A DNA stretch of 64,000 nucleotides, from contig NW_024037064.1 of NCBI RefSeq assembly GCF_015706575.1, forward strand, positions 2,603,427 to 2,667,426. The letters are read 5' to 3'. The position numbers and the translations under genes are program-made. Every line of letters starts with the position of its first letter. Positions within the stretch are counted from its first letter, which is position 1. Source of the DNA: Patiria miniata. Lineage: Eukaryota > Echinodermata > Asteroidea > Valvatida > Asterinidae. The notes beneath the pieces were generated by a model that saw only the letters and a list, made by a program, of their open reading frames with translations, did not search any database and was not told the DNA's origin. Positions 12,763 to 23,469 of this stretch are shown here, piece after piece.

Positions 12763-13340
12763 ATGTAGGGAGACCAAGTGCGCCCTCGGTTGTTGTTCGT
12801 CCAAAGTTTGGCAAGGTGAATTGCATAGTGTGACCTTTGTGCTTCCCGCGCGAAGGCAACTCCTGTGGGCTTCGAACAGAGAAGACCAACATATATTTTC
12901 TCTAGAAAATTCTCTCGTTTTGTAGGGAGCATGGATCCTGCCATGCTCCTGAGATATATCACTGTGGTAGGTTAATTTCATAGAAGATTCCCTGTGAGTA
13001 TTGCTCTATTTTATCATCATTTTGTGAGAGAAATTGTGTATTTTCGGGCTGAGAGTTGAGACATGATTCATTGCATTTTAGTTTTGTACTTTGATGTGTA
13101 GCATATATACCTATACAGACATGTGTTGAACTCTGACACACACTTTGTATTGACATTTTATTGTGCACACGGGCTTGAATGCTTGAAGTGTTGTAATGTA
13201 AGAATAAATGTATTGTAGTTAGGAAATCATAGTCGTCACATCATCATAATGGTATATTTTGTTTGAACACTTGTCCACTTTAGTTAGAGGACCGTTCCTC
13301 CTTCCTTAATTGACATGGGAGCTGGTTCACTTCATTAATA
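12763..13340. mobile_element. Unclassified insertion in the unit 1 3' flank
   Basis: Unit 2 reads TTATTGTTAATATTTACAAG straight through near 41815, while unit 1 has about 575 extra bases between TTGTTAAT and TTAATATTTACAAG, giving a TTAAT-type repeat at the edges. The insert has no obvious inverted ends, and its small open frames are not convincing. Could be the tail of a retroelement or a MITE with decayed ends. Confidence 0.45.
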
Positions 13341-14190
13341 TTTACAAGCTTTGTACATGTGCATTTATATCAATGAAACTATAATGTTGACTGCAGTTTA
13401 ATTATCAGAATGTCTACTAAAGATCAGCCCGGAATACTTTTCCTGTTAAGGCAAAAAAAAAAAAAACCACTCGGTCTCTGGTAAGCGTGCCCGTGGATTT
13501 TAATCATGCATGTCAACCATTCTTTTATGTTGAAATTAACACGGAAGCTACAACAGCGCCCTCTATTGCCACGCCTCCTCAAATTTTTGTACCAAGGAGC
13601 ACCAAGGAATGGGGAAATTGCACTAAGGCAAATGATAAAGGGCACCAAGGCAAATTATGGAGGACACCAAATCATCACTTCAGTTTGGGTTTCAGCAAAA
13701 ATCAAGAACTATGCATTTGTTTGCAAAGTATCAATCTTATTGTAAAAATTAAATGTTCAAGTAGACTCATTATAATGGTATATTTTGTTTGAACACTTGT
13801 CCGCTTTAGTTAGAGGACCGTTCCTCCTTCCTTAATTGACATGGGAGCTGGTTCACTTCATTAATATTTACAAGCTTTGTACATGTGCATTTATATCAAT
13901 GAAACTATAATGTTGACTGCAGTTTAATCATCAGAATGTCTACTAAAGATCAGCCCGGAATACTTTTCCTGTTAAGCCAAAAAAAAAAAACCACTCGGTC
14001 TCTGGTAAGCGTGCCTGTGGATTTTAATCATGCATGTCAACCTTTCTTTTTTGTTGAAATTAACACGGAAGCTACAACAGCGCCCTCTATTGCCACGCCT
14101 CCTCAAATTTTTGTACCAAGGAGCACCAAGGAATGGGGAAATTGCACTAAGGCAAATGATAAAGGGCACCAAGGCAAATTATGGAGGACA
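13244..14190 (+). repeat. 526-base direct duplication containing a truncated MITE
   Basis: Sequence from about 13244 recurs 526 bases later (for example ATGTCTACTAAAGATCAGCC at 13410 and 13936). The first copy of the MITE is cut after ATGGAGGACACCAA and joined to about 95 bases that match 11955-12050 further upstream, then returns to the repeated sequence. The second copy contains the whole MITE. This looks like a replication-slippage or template-switch event. Confidence 0.7.
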
Positions 14191-14359
14191 CCAATGTGTA
14201 ATGAGGACACAAAAAAGCAAAAATAGTGCCCACCTTGTCTGTACAATACAAGCTTGGAAAAAAAAAAAAAAAAAAACCAAAAAACCCCAAAAAACCGCGT
14301 TGCTGCGTCAATTACGGAACTTCGGTCTGACCAGAGACCGACTAATTTTTTTTTTGGCC
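13977..14359. mobile_element. TTAA-flanked MITE (piggyBac-like target site)
   Basis: Inverted ends of about 28 bases: a G(G)CC-A-run followed by ACTCGGTCTCTGGT on the left, and its complement ACCAGAGACCGACT plus T-run and GGCC on the right, with TTAA(G) on both sides (13972-13976, 14360-14364). Unit 2 near 41935 is the empty site. No coding capacity. TTAA targets are typical of piggyBac-type transposases; that assignment is inference. Confidence 0.75.
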
Positions 14360-16309
14360 TTAAGATGGTTTCCTGTCTGAATTCACAGAATACAAACTCG
14401 TTTTTACTGTAATCATCAGCTTTTGTCTTGATTCTAATTTCAGAAGAACATTACTGTCAATTTTCGAAACCAAAATGCAAATGGTGAATCTTTAGATACC
14501 CTGGTTACTCAAAAATACCCCCCCAAAAACCAATCCATTTTGACATGATTTTTCACTTATATATGAAACTTCAGGCGCTGATTTCTGAAAACAAGGTTTT
14601 GGGAGACATCCCTCATTTAGCCTCAGCAGGTCACATTTTGTCTTTGAAGGTTAAAAACTTATTCAAGTGTAAAAGGATGCCAGTCATTTTAACAAATGTT
14701 CAAAATCAATTGTATTGAATTTCAAGAAGCTATGGCCTCTGTTGCCTTGATTTTGGCCTGACTGCCTCTTTAAAATTTCCTTACCTTTTAAAGAATTAAA
14801 ATTCCATACCCCTGTTTTCATTGTTTTACATATTTGGTTGCCATTTTAGAAAACTTGATAATTATTTAAAAATTATCCCCCTCACTACAGTTTGAGTTTC
14901 AACAAAAATTTGTTAATTTGTTCATGAAACATTTCAAACTCTATTCCAGCAATAAAATATTCACACAGAATTGTAAAATTATAAGTTTTGAAATGAGGAG
15001 AAATAAATTTATTCATTCATTATTTGGAAAAAAATTAACTCTCTTTGTAGTTCTTTGTAGTCGCTCTTTACTTCAGCTAAAAACTATGCCTCAAAATAAC
15101 TATTATTGTTTTTCCACAAGGACTAACAATATACACTGAAGTTATAACTGACCATAAGAGTTCAAATGTGTGACTACTTAAATTTTCTACAAGTTTTGGC
15201 AATTACGAAATTCATCACTTTATTTTTTTGATTACCTTTGCTCGATACATAAAGATGAAGACAATTTTATGAGTGGATTCCAGCCGGTTAAATAAATTCC
15301 AGATTTCTTGGAGCAGTCTGCAAGTCTTCATAGCCGCATGACAAGGTCAATGGTTTCACCTTTTATCAGACCCCCAACAATAAAAGTTGCACAGCGCCCT
15401 CTATTGACAATGACTCTCCCTCCCTTTATTATTGAGTGTCTGTGATTTTGCTCATGCTTTATTGTTGTATTAAATACTGACAAGGACGGATCCAGAACAC
15501 AATTGTTTTGGGGGGGAGCCAAACAAAAATTAAGTCCCCAAAAAGTGGGTCCCAAAAATTCTGACGTGGGGTCCAGGCCCCGGTTAAGGGCCTGAACATT
15601 TTTTTGATTCTAGATGATCTGTGGTGCGATCTGAGGCAATTTCTGACCACTGTAATCAAATCCTTTTTAAGGAAAAGATGGTGTGTACGCAGTGCCTGCC
15701 TTTTTGTGATGTTACTTTTAAAAAAAAAATCTGGTTTTTTTTGGGGGGGGGGGGGTTGGGGGCATGGTCCCGGTTGGCCTTGCCTTGCATACTGAAATTA
15801 ATAAAAAATAAGTGGTCCGCGGACCACACGTGTCGCCCGTTTCCACGGTCAACCCCTATAATATATTTTGTGCATTTTTAAACGATGTGAAATTACCCCT
15901 AGATGACCTTCGACCTCCAATTTTGAATGACATGTGATAAGGTACACTCTATCAAAGTTACATTAAAATCCATCAAATTATGTAGACATAGAAATATTTG
16001 AAGCAAGTTGAACAATACGGATGTCAGTCATATGAACATTATGCTCACACAGAAAAGTTAGGACTAGTGATATAAGTGTCTCCTGATTTCTTCGGTTAGA
16101 GAACACAACCATTGCCATTATTTTGTTTGTCTTGTATCATAGAAATCAGAACAAGTTTCTCGAAGGGCTGATATCTTATTTCCTTACAAACTATCAAATA
16201 TGGCTTTTGAAGGTGGATGACTATTATTCTAAATTTGCCTACAACTTTGGCTGTAACTTGCAATTTGCCAGCTGGAACCCCGACCATGCAATACAGGCCT
16301 TGTTATCAT

Positions 16310-18620
16310 CTACAATGGATTCGCAAGAGAAGATTCTCCATTTTTAAAACATCAAAAACTACTAGTTTGGAAAAACTTTATGCAATAAGGAATGTCACAA
16401 TCGTTTTTAATTCGCTTCGTTTCTGTTACGTAATTGTATTTATTACGCGCGCTACGGCTATCGCGCCACCCCCGTATTGTAAAGTAGATCATGCCAAAAG
16501 TTTTTCACCAATCGTGTACGCACATTTTCCCGGTAGTTTCTTTTCCAGCCACTAAAAATTAAGGCATTGATTTGGTCAACCTGCTAAAACGCCGTGCGTC
16601 GGGTTACGTAATTATTATTGTCCGTGTGGCCATGGTTATTGATGTCCGTTTGTTTCTGTGAATGTGAGTATTGTGTGAAAGAATGTTGGTTGTTGTCAAG
16701 TAGAGTTGTGTGCGTTTTCTGAGGAGTGCATTCTCTGATCGAGAGAGAAGAGACACCAACAAATTTGAGAGATCTGAGCTGAGTGTGACAGAGACCGGTA
16801 CCATCTTGCTAGGAGACGCCTGATACAGCAGGTTTTCGTCAGAAAATCGGTGAAATCTGCCACCGATCTTGTCTGATCCGCCAGTTTGGCAAAATCAGTG
16901 CCAAAATAGTCTCGGCAAGGCTAAAAGCCACCTTCCCGGTCCTGTAGACCACGCTCATAGCAACACTCAGCCTTCACAAGCATCATAATGAAGAAATAAC
17001 CGTAAGTGTTGTATTTAATATTATTTCTCAACTTCCAACAATTAGAATCTGTAGTTTATACCAATTGATTGTGATTGTTAAGAATAATAATTTTCTTGGT
17101 AAAAAGTGCTTGAAATGATACCTTGAGATGAAGTGCAACCCTTGACACGAAGTCTAACTATATACTTGACATCTTGAGATTTATGGATATACTGTAATTT
17201 TAGAACAAAATACTGGATGGGTTTCGGTAACTGTTTTATATTGTAGATGGCCGGAAACCTCAAAGTACGAGTTGGGTTCATGCATGATGAATAGTAACGA
17301 CTGCAGAACGACTACGATGTCAGTCTGTACATAGTGTGTCCCGTGCCGATTGACCCGTCAGCTGGAAAGGTGCACGGAGACGAGACCCTCTACTAAGGAA
17401 AGTGCCTCGGTTAAAATTGTAAAGTTTTAAATTTGCAGAAAGCTGTGATTTTGTTTTTGGAATAATCATAAGAAATATAACCGAAGTTGATATAGCTGTT
17501 TGAAGGAATTAAGTGTGAACAAAATTGTGATTGAATTGTCGAATTGAGCGTTCTAATCCGAAAGGTTGATTACTTTGATTTAACCAGTTTTATCAGAACC
17601 AAACAGAAGTATTGATATTTGATTGAAGTGAATTTTAAATTGTGGTATAGTCACGGTGGGATTCTAGATCCAAAGTAGTTATATTTGATTGGACTGAATT
17701 TTGAATTGAATTTTGGAGCTAAGGCTGAATTTAAACAAGAGTTACGGCTGAATTTTAGAGCCATATTCTACAGTTGGATTTGATTTTGAATTGTGTCGTT
17801 GTACACTCAGTAAGAGATTTGTGATTTTTAGAAATTTACGAGTTAAGCTTAAGAAAATTAAATTTGTAGACTAAGTTGTTGAAGTAGAAAGTAAAACTCC
17901 TAACTGAGATTGATTATGAGAAGTTTGATCCACGAGTCCGGATCTTTGTAAATATTGTAAATAGTTTGAGTTTATGAATATAATTAATTGGTGAATTATT
18001 TCCTTGTTTCTCGTCGTCAGTTCTTTCTGTCTTTGTACTTTAGTTTCTTTTTGACCGGGGTCATCACTTTAAAAGTCAAGTTTCATAGTTAGTGGTGACA
18101 AGGAAACCTTGATGTAATTCTTTGACAGGTTAGCTTTAATTTGAACCCAGTTATTATAATTAATACAGTGGTTAATTACCCACAATTAATTAGTGAAGAT
18201 GCCCGTCCCTTCATTAAAACGAAAATTCAACTGTTCCACATTTACGCCCTTCTTGTTTAATGTGCTTTTCCATAGGCAAAGGTGTGCGTGTTCGATAACG
18301 CACGCACAGCTGAGAATGTAACAAAGATGCCCGGCCTTTCCTTCATGAAAATGAAAATTTCTATTTACCTACTTTTACCGACTTTCTGTGCGTTTGGTAC
18401 GTGTTTAAGGTGCAGGCATGTTCGCGTCTCTTCGTGAAATTGCAAAATGCAATAATCGAGATGCCTGCCCCTGACGTCATTAATGTTATTCAGGAATTAA
18501 TGATGTTTTGCTTACGGTAACATGTGAGAATGCTTAAGTACCATGTTTTAAAGCAAAATAGCGAAAAAAACTTGAAATCGAAAAATGTCAATTTTGACAT
18601 GCCCGTCCCAACGGTGACGT
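16310..18620. mobile_element. Unclassified 2.3-kb insertion in unit 1
   Basis: Unit 2 near 43880-43910 joins the two flanks with only about 40 bases between. The insert has no long frame. It has a purine/pyrimidine-patchy middle with repeated GAATTTT motifs, and a TTAGTGGTGACAAGGAAACC stretch near 18090 that could be the edge and priming region of an old LTR-type fossil; I cannot find a second LTR, so this is a weak guess. From about 18199 it holds spaced GATGCCCGTCCC-like repeats. Confidence 0.4.
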
Positions 18621-18717
18621 TATACATATGCAACTTCAAAAGATTGGGCATGCTGTACGTAGGCCTATATAACATTTAAAGTGGACTCACAATGGCTACA
18701 GCCGGGGATGAACTTAA

Positions 18718-19225
18718 AGGGAAGATACAACATTTGCAAACATCAAAACACAAAATTATCACGAAATACCTTACTGAACTGTTAGGGACTGACAGTCCAA
18801 ATCATCCTTAAAAATGGCTCCTGGTGTGCTGACATTTTCAAGAAAAACTGTATTTTTCCAACGCTGGTTGGCTGACCAGCGTTGGAAAAAACTGGGGTTT
18901 TTTTTCATAAACTGTCCCTAAGTTTTCATATTTAGTTATTCTGACTTTTCTTTGCAAATTGATTACACACCTGTGAAGGGGTACAAGCCTGCTAGACTGA
19001 TTCTCTGAGCCTACAATTCTTTAAGTGTATTAATTGCTCTGTGTCATTTTAAGTGGGGTCAGGGAACCAGACTACAAGAACATGATAAGTTTTCTTGGTT
19101 TTTCCAGCGTCTACAAGCCCAAAACGTGAAACAAGTCAGTTTAACAATATTTTCTATAGCATACTAATCCTCCAAATCCATTTATTTCTGAAAATTACAG
19201 CAAAAGCAAATGTTGTACATTCCGT
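18718..19225. mobile_element. TTAA MITE with central palindrome, copy in unit 1
   Basis: Flanked by TTAA at 18714-18717 and 19226-19229. Unit 2 at about 44050 shows the empty TTAA within matching flanks. Ends AGGGAAGATACAACATTTGC and its near complement form about 22-base TIRs. The palindrome at 18858-18885 has two mismatched positions. Non-coding. Confidence 0.85.
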
Positions 19226-19879
19226 TTAAGTCCCTCCTTAGTCTTTCACAAGTCCAGTCACAAGTTACGAGATTCGAACAATGACAAATAAATTGCTTTG
19301 CAACGGTACATTTGAAAAGCTTGTGATTTGACTTGAGACCGAGGGACTTGTGAAGGACTTGACAATGAAAGCAGCTGAATCCGCATCCCAAAGACAACTG
19401 TTACTTGCTATGACTAGCAATAACACATGTGTCTATGAAATTAGCTGAATCTGCATCACATAGACACGTGTTACGCTGCCAGCAATAACACGTGCACCTA
19501 TGAAAGCAGTTCAATCTGCATCCCATACACACGTTTCAGCTGGGCTCGGCACATCATTCCTGCAACAGCACGGCGAATCACCTCCCTGTCTTGTCTGAGA
19601 ATGTCAATTTCACGAGTTATTCTTTCCTAGAGGTCATCCAGATTTGCCTAATGAAACTCTTGCAAGCAAGATCCACAAATTTGAACTGATTATGCATTCC
19701 GTGACCAGAACTAAGACAATGGTTGTGTTTTCTTTTAAATTGTCTCATTCTTATCCAGCCCTGAACAGTTGGCGCAAGTCAGATTTCACCTGACCCGTTT
19801 AATTTTCTCCTGTGCAGTCATGCATGAAAACTAATCCTGTGAAAATGTCACCAAAAGAAGCAGAAAGAGAAAAATGGCC

Positions 19880-20056
19880 ATCTCTAGCCCTCACAGGTAC
19901 CAATTTACTCCAGGGTGGGGTGAAGCAATTAGTGACAAAGTGCCTTGCCCAAGGGCACACGCACCATAATCCCAGGCTGGACTCGAACCCATAACCCGCA
20001 GAATTACATGCACACCATGAATTCAATGACCCCAGACCACGAGGCCATGGCACTCC
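19880..20056 (-). repeat. tRNA-derived SINE
   Basis: On the - strand there is a tRNA-like head with an A-box-like TGGCCTCGTGG (20037-20047) and a classic B-box GGTTCGAGTCC (19979-19989). It is followed by the CCCTTGGGCAAGGCACTT body and GGTACCTGTG seen in many metazoan tRNA SINEs. It lies in a stretch of unit 1 that is absent from the matching place in unit 2 (near 44360), consistent with insertion. Exact family not assigned. Confidence 0.75.
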
Positions 20057-20173
20057 ACAATAACACATGCGTCTATATGAAAGCAGCTGAGCCGCATCCC
20101 ATAGACATGTGTTACTGCAGGTCGTAACCCAATAATATTGACAAGTATACTTAAGCTTTGAGACAGGACTCAC

Positions 20174-20328
20174 CTTTGGATTGGTGCCAGGAAGTTGCAT
20201 GGTGGCTACAAGGTTCCAGACCATTCCTGCCATTCCATGAGCTGTCACCCCTCCCCATCTCCAAAGGCCATGTTATGATGCATACCAGACATTGGCTCAT
20301 GTTGCTCACCAAACCGGCTGACAGGTGT
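20174..20328 (-). pseudogene. Unidentified - strand gene, exon D, unit 2
   Basis: Bounded by a strong TTTCCTACAG acceptor and a CCAAAG|GTGAGT donor. In phase 0 it reads TPVSRFGEQHEPMSGMHHN then MAFGDG; after a small length change it continues VTAHGMAGMVWNLVATMQLP then GTNPK. Methionine- and glycine-rich, not recognised. Spacing to exons B and C matches unit 3. Confidence 0.5.
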
Positions 20329-20390
20329 CTGTAGGAAATAAGCAGCGGAATAAAGTTAGAGCTGAAGCATGATGGCATTTCAGCAGGTAC

Positions 20391-20513
20391 ATCTTGATGA
20401 GGTTTTGATTTCTCTAATTGATTTTCTAAATGATCGCTGTTCAGTCTTTCCTGGTCCCAGAGGGCCAGCCTACAGTCCTCTTTGTACCTCATGGATCGAC
20501 TGTCACTTGTTAG
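20391..20513 (-). pseudogene. Unidentified - strand gene, exon C, unit 2
   Basis: A 41-codon segment between a TTGCCCAG acceptor and a GAT|GTACCT donor-like site. In phase 0 it is open and begins LTSDSRSMRYKEDC. The unit 3 counterpart reads differently (LTSDSELIREVQRTVGWPSG) because of small indels, so one or both are damaged. Confidence 0.4.
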
Positions 20514-20672
20514 CTGGGCAATGCTGTTGTAAAGGATTACATTGTAACACCAATGAATGGGCTAAATCAATTGAATAGGACTGTATGTACCCTGGAACCA
20601 ACTCTAATTGTCTTGTGTTGTTGTAAACTGTTTTCAAGTCCTGAACTCATGCTGATTGAGTGAGATGCTTAC

Positions 20673-20797
20673 TTGTTTAGTTGGAAGCTATCCTCTCTTG
20701 ACAGTGTCTTGATGGGGGAATTAGTTAGGCATCCTGTTAGCTGCTGTGCCTGGTACGTCCTCTAAGTTGCTACTTCAGATCCAGTCAATACTGATCC
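20673..20797 (-). pseudogene. Unidentified - strand gene, exon B, unit 2
   Basis: Counterpart of 149-270 and 45031-45152. It keeps the GTAAGC donor but has a codon-sized insertion, a substituted acceptor region and many differences. Exon A is missing from unit 2, so the gene is beheaded here. Confidence 0.5.
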
Positions 20798-20924
20798 GGG
20801 GAAAAATTCAGAAGTAACAAGAACTTTATTAAAAATCTGCCATATATAAGGAAACAAATATTCTTTTAAGTGGATGACAACTAATATTTTGCTAATTCGC
20901 ATGTCCTGTAAGCCCTTGTGATAG

Positions 20925-21010
20925 ACTTGCAATGACTTGCAATGGACTTGCGATGGACTTGCAATGGACTTGCGATGGACTTGCGATGGATTGCAGTGAC
21001 TTGTGATGGA
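20925..21010 (+). repeat. Degenerate 11-base minisatellite, unit 2
   Basis: Repeats of GATGGACTTGC and CAATGGACTTG, the same unit as at 46384-46520 but with more substitutions and fewer copies. It sits beside the deletion that removed exon A of the unidentified gene. Confidence 0.75.
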
Positions 21011-21544
21011 CTGCTGCTAGGCAGAGGTCGTAATGAGGGTTTGCTGGTATTAGGAAAGAGAGTAAAACTCTTCCTACAATACTGTTTGTTGCATCTCCAT
21101 CAGACATTCCATTGACAATTTATGGCTGCTTAAAGTTTGCATTTATCGACATGTCAAAACAGTATACATTGTACTGACAAAACAGCCTTTAAAGTTTCGG
21201 GGTTTGTACAAGTCATCAAAATGAACATGCAAATATAGTTTTTTCATTAAAAAACAACACTTTTAGTCAACGATTTTTACATTTCTTTCAAACATCCTAA
21301 CCGTACTAGACACGTCAAAGATTACACATTTCAATAAATCTGGAAATCGAGACAAATAACGTCCTTTCCTTTTTATATTATTTTGGAATTGTTTTCCACT
21401 GCGGCCTGCATGTGCCAACTTCTATCATTTTGCCAGAACTCCTCACATATATGTGAAGAAACTTCACTTCTCTTCCCATAAAAAATATGCCTACATGAAC
21501 AATTTGTAAAACTCTTGGGGGAAGAAGCAACAGTTTGTACTTAC

Positions 21545-21715
21545 AGTCTGGATGCGGCATCTGTCGTGCTCTTGATCCCCTTCAATTCTGTACACGATGC
21601 CATACATGACATACTCAGGTCCGCCTTGGTGGGTGTGCCGTCATCAAGGGGCATGTACTACCCATCGTCAGGGTAACCATTAACATTGTTGCAAGAACAA
21701 GGTGGAATTCATCAC
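21545..21715 (-). pseudogene. POLR2H: RPB8 (POLR2H) exon remnant, unit 2
   Basis: Same exon as at 1961-2132, flanked by an AACAG acceptor and a GTAAGT donor. [14 protein letters not shown] is readable; the AD-LEYV junction lacks four bases, and an in-frame stop replaces the glutamate of DDGEY. It cannot encode RPB8. It lies in the same relative position upstream of the TRIM gene as in the other units. Confidence 0.8.
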
Positions 21716-22129
21716 CTGTTTTTACAGAAAAAAAATTAATAAAAGAAATTAATAAACCCTAGATTTATAAGTGCTGGTGTGATGTAAATTCCACGCACAA
21801 ATTTTATACATCAGTTTATTTTAATCCTGTCTGAAAAAGAGCCAAGAATTTGGGTCCTTTCAAAACGACTGTGTGAAGGGAACATTTGAAAGTAATTCCA
21901 GCTGATTACCAGAATAAATATCTTGTGAACACAATGCAACATTACTGCCATTCAAAGCAAGAAAGGCGCATATACATGTACAGGTATATAAGATTTCTCA
22001 AATATCTTTTAGTTAAATATTAGTCAAGATACTGACGATTAATTAACCCTAACCCTCCTGAATCGTCCAAAATACTCCAGGTAGTTTTGGAGGATTTGGG
22101 AGGACTGAGGCTGAATGGCAAAAAAGAAT

Positions 22130-23080
22130 CCAGAATTCAGTTAAATTCGAGATCCAAAGAAATGCATAAGATGATAACCACTCAGCTAAGACTTGAACAG
22201 AATGCTTGTTATGCACCATACTAAATATTGAGCACTTTTGTTGCTTTCAAGAAAAAGAATAGTTATGTACAATGTACCTTTAAGCTGACATTGGAAAATA
22301 TTACTTTTCAAAATAGGCCTATGCCTTTTAGTTTCTTTTAAAACATTTCTTTGGGTACTCTGCATAATATTACAAACTTTGTACAAAGTATTTGCATTTT
22401 TATCAGCGTAGCACTAATGTTGATGCTAATCATCAAAGTTTCTGCTAAAGATGAGCTACAATTAATACTTCAGCTTATTTGGTTTCCTGTCTGAATTCAC
22501 AGAATAAAGACTTGCATTGATTGTACTCATCTGATATTGATATTATGTTTTATACATTTCCCATAAAAAAAGTTTTTAAACTTCTTCAAATGTGAAAGCT
22601 AGGTTGCAAATCATTTTAACAAACGTTAAAATGTACTGTATTGACTTTCAGGAAGCTATATGGCTTCCGTTTCCTTGATGTCAGCCTTGAGTCTTGATCC
22701 TTGACATTTCCCGCTTTTCAAGAGTTAAATTCCATACCATCTGTATATGTATTGCTTTACCTATTTGGTTGCCAGTTCAACAAACTTGAAAATTAAAGAA
22801 AAAGGAGCTTCACTGCAGTTTGTTTTTCAACAAAGAATTATACAATTTTCATGAGACTTTTCTAATTCTATTGTTGCAATTAAATACAGTGTATTCAAAT
22901 GGACTTGTAAAACCTGGTTTGGAAAGGAGTAGAAATAAATTCATTCATTTATTCAGAATAAGAATTAACTCACCACTCTTTGTAGTTCTTTGTAGTTGCT
23001 CTTTTCTTGAGCTAAAATTAAACACAAAAAAGATATGCCCGGAAATAACTGTATTGTAAGACCACTTGGAATGCAAGTAC
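22130..23080 (+). repeat. Displaced partial copy of the TRIM 3' flank
   Basis: Matches, in order, the sequence downstream of TRIM exon 2 (about 12420-15110 in unit 1 and 41510-42650 in unit 2), for example GAGATCCAAAGA, ACTCAGCTAAGACTTGAACA and GTAGTTCTTTGTAGT. Here it lies in the upstream flank of TRIM copy 2, where units 1 and 3 have unrelated sequence. No TRIM exon accompanies it. Confidence 0.7.
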
Positions 23081-23158
23081 TTGTCCTGCTGGCCTATCCA
23101 CTCCGTTCACAAGTTCCCCCTCACCGGCAAAGGAAGTGTGACCGACCGACGCCATCTT

Positions 23159-23469
23159 GGGCCAAGTTCGGGCAAGGACCATTAGTCGACTAGTGGTTGA
23201 TTTGTGACGTACCTTATGCCTGCGCATAATAGCAAATAGTGCAAACGTCTCTAGTCGAACGCTGGTCAAAATGTCATTGCAAAATGTCTGGATCCTGGCT
23301 CCCTGCTGTACGTTATGAACGCGCGCGGCTATGGTTACCAGCGAAGCAACCAACCCCAGTAGGTTGGTTCCAAATAGTCGACTAGCGTAGTTAACCATCG
23401 TCGACTAGACAGAGTTCGGGCAAGCGTTAGTCGACCAATGGTTAACTATAGTCCTTGCGCGAACTTGCC
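23159..23469. mobile_element. TIR element with GGCAAGTTCG ends and GTCGACTA motifs
   Basis: Left end CCAAGTTCGGGCAAGGAC and right end GTCCTTGCGCGAACTTG are inverted copies. GTCGACTA or its near variants recur inside both arms (for example near 23185, 23377 and 23398). A 126-aa - strand frame crosses it but resembles no protein I know and follows the repeat arms, so I do not call it a gene. Confidence 0.6.

Larger units (their letters stand above)
10062..19879 (+). other. 3' flank of TRIM copy 1 and inter-unit DNA
   Basis: Non-coding and AT-rich, alignable with 39262-44480 except for the insertions listed. Two patches (about 12240-12560 and 14440-14720) are almost identical to unit 2 while neighbouring stretches differ more. 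A GCGCCCTCTATTG motif occurs at 13556, 14080 and 15394. No convincing gene seen. Confidence 0.6.
1..20546 (+). repeat. Segmental duplication unit 1 of 3
   Basis: The first bases of the window (ACACCAATGAATGGGCTAAA) recur at 20547 and 44883, and alignable sequence follows in the same order each time: pseudo-exons of two - strand genes, a long AT-rich flank, the TRIM-NHL gene, and a shared 3' flank. Boundaries are arbitrary because the window opens inside the array. Unit 1 carries private insertions at about 12763-13340, 13977-14359, 16310-18620, 18718-19225 and 19535-20060. Confidence 0.85.

Noticed and set aside
16426-18110. An LTR retroelement fossil
   Set aside because: A priming-site-like stretch exists near 18090, but there is no second LTR and no gag/pol similarity, so the class is left open.
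23018-23398. A 126-aa - strand frame
   Set aside because: It crosses the arms of a TIR element and matches no family I recognise; no counterpart in other units.
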